64,000 nt of DNA from the NCBI GenBank assembly GCA_022829145.1, contig CM040746.1:14943790-15007789 (forward strand), in the 5' to 3' direction. This document shows positions 61,999 through 64,000 of the stretch, piece by piece; positions within the stretch are counted from its first letter, which is position 1, and each line of letters starts with the position of its first letter. The DNA is from Albula goreensis. Its lineage: Eukaryota > Chordata > Actinopteri > Albuliformes > Albulidae. Under the pieces are notes generated by a model. That model searched no databases and had not been told where the DNA came from. It worked only from the letters and a program-made list of their open reading frames with translations. The position numbers and the translations under genes were made by a program.

Positions 61999-64000
61999 AG
62001 CCTATATACATACACAAAAACAATGGTTTCCTTAAAATTCTTTGCTGCTAGAACTGAAGCTTGCTTTATCCTTGTTTTTTTTAGCACAGGCAGTGAATGG
62101 GTGTAATAGGAGTTGCGTAAATTACTTGGGGGTTTGGATCAGTACAAAGGCAAAGTGTATTACCTTTTAAATTGTGATTAAAATGTGACTTAAGGGTAAA
62201 CACAAACTTGCCAGCAAATGCCAGAGTATTCAAAAGGAGTCCAAGACAATACAATTTTTTAAAAGACATTTTATCCCATATTTTCTCATCTCCAACACTG
62301 GTATGGCTTTTCACATTGGTATGCTCCACTCATAACTGTAACATCCTCCATCAATGCAGAAGTGTGCTTCCAGGCCTGTACTCTCCTCAAAACCATGTGC
62401 TTCTACCAATTTATTTAACCACCGTCATACAAAACTTTACTTCAGGCACAGCCAGCACAGTCGGGCTGCAGGTGGATCAGCCAGAGAGGCACTCTTGTGG
62501 AATAAGATGGGAGTTATACTGGTAACCAAGATACTCTTTCCCAAGATGAGTCAGAATAGCCAATTATGTGGTGCCCAAAGGGGCTGCTAGCCACAGTTAG
62601 CATTGACACGGACAAGACTCAGTTTCAAAGTAGAGGAATATTACATTGAATCATTGCTTTTTAGCAAAATGAACCAAAAGATTTATTGAATGTGTTGGGA
62701 AGGCATCCAAATGTAGATATTAATATAGTAACACTATTATTCATAAATCTGTCATAACAAAATAATCATGATCTATTTTTCCTACAACTGGTTTATGTTT
62801 CATTTTGTACTTGATAATAAAAGTACGTCTTTCAAGAAGAGCACACAGGCAACATGGAAAAAATGCATAATCAAACATCTGTTTTGTTATTGGCTGATCT
62901 CCATCAGAGATCAATCATTCAGTCACACCAATGAAGTACTGCAGTCAGCATACACAAACAATGTTTATATGCAGTTCCTTAGGCTAATAAGAGGCCACCC
63001 AGTTCAAGCAACTGAGCAAGCAATATATTTTAGAGTGTTACATTTACATATGTTTAATGTAATTTGCGAAGTTTCCTCCCACTTTTGAATTCTGTTTAGA
63101 TTTCCATATATCACCTTACTTTGTTTTAAACTGTTTGGTTAACCCCAGATTTTGGTATCATCTATAAATTTTATCTATTGAACAGTTGACCCTTATATCA
63201 ATGCAGCTTACTTAGATAAACTTTGATATCCAAATATGTAACATGAATTCAAAATATGTTGTAACATCCATTTAATTCCAGTAGGTTTGTTAAAACCAAT
63301 GCTGTCTATTAATTCTGGTACCATTGTCCCCCAAGGATTCATTACAATGTGCCCCTAATGATAGATTCCAGAATTGTGCATTTGATGCAGGGGACATTGA
63401 CGGGCCAGTAATTTCCTTGGTATAATCCAGAGCTGTACTGAATCTTTTCAGTACCAAACTTGCCTAAACTCACAGATATTGCAATAACCTAGTAAGTGTG
63501 TTATAATATTGACAACTCAGATTATTTCAAAACCAATCAGTGTATCTCTACTGAAATTTGTAAGATTCCTCAAAGAGACATTTAAAACTTTACAATTCTG
63601 AACCACTGGTTGCATTGTTGCTATGGTGCCTTCACCTGTAATGGCACAGCACAGTGTAAATGCAAAAAGTTGTATGATTATTGTGGAGATGACAAAATGG
63701 AGATAACCATGCCACTTGGAATGTTCTAGATACTTTCTGAATATTAAGATAAAACATGGAATTTCTATCTGATGAAACCTGCGGAATTTCTGTTCGTGTC
63801 ATGTTTTAGCATAACAATTTCTTAAGTATACCTTTTCCATACTGAGTGTCACACATTACTAAGATTCTTTATGACTGAACTTTCTATAACTTTTGAAAAG
63901 CCCCAATTGTTTGGTATTTTGATGAAAATGTTTTTTTCTTCTCTACTTTCAAATTGTTTTCTGAACCATCTTGGCAGTATTAATATGACATTTCATCTCT
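61999..64000. other. Gene-free right end of window
   Basis: About 2 kb of AT-rich DNA with no recognisable gene, RNA or transposon. The open frames at 62.2-62.5 and 62.8-63.1 kb are about 105 codons and resemble nothing known to me. Confidence 0.5.

Overview
The window comes from a vertebrate nuclear genome, almost certainly a ray-finned fish and probably a teleost. The evidence is multi-exon genes with GT-AG introns and AT-rich noncoding DNA, long (GT)n tracts, a tRNA-headed SINE with the tail typical of teleost SINEs, and a palindromic MITE-like element of a kind I know from teleosts. No prokaryotic, organellar or viral gene organisation is present. The species cannot be named from the sequence.

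Two protein-coding genes can be supported, both on the + strand in tandem: wnt6 (four coding exons, 4474-12276, 352 residues) and wnt10a (four coding exons, 26469-43777, 396 residues). Both are intact. Every exon junction is GT-AG and keeps frame, both mature proteins carry 24 cysteines, and both have the Wnt lipid-acceptor serine motif and the C-terminal CxFHWCC signature. This is the conserved Wnt6-Wnt10a pair, also adjacent and co-oriented on human 2q35 and descended from the ancient Wnt9-Wnt1-Wnt6-Wnt10 cluster. Both products are secreted, lipid-modified Frizzled/LRP ligands, and a shared regulatory landscape is likely.

Layout: 1-4473 is gene-free 5' flank. 4474-12276 is wnt6, with introns of about 2.7, 3.0 and 1.0 kb. 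12277-26468 holds the wnt6 3' UTR and intergenic DNA, with a MITE and three strong TCF/LEF-type words. 26469-43777 is wnt10a, with introns of about 1.0, 4.3 and 10.8 kb; its third intron contains a minisatellite of about 3.3 kb with a 28-29 bp unit. 43778 to about 45350 is the wnt10a 3' UTR. From there to 64000 no gene is recognisable; the region holds a decayed non-LTR retrotransposon RT fragment, a SINE, simple repeats and one promoter-like cluster.

Most long open frames outside the Wnt exons are artefacts. The largest, up to about 400 codons on the minus strand at 33-37 kb, are the minisatellite read in frames its 29-bp unit happens to leave open. I found no previously undescribed multi-gene system. 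The items most worth a second look are the higher-order minisatellite, the template-strand G-quadruplex motifs, a perfect CTCF word in wnt6 intron 2, a histidine-rich linker in Wnt10a, and a CCAAT/GC-box/TATA-like cluster with no gene attached at 54.4 kb.
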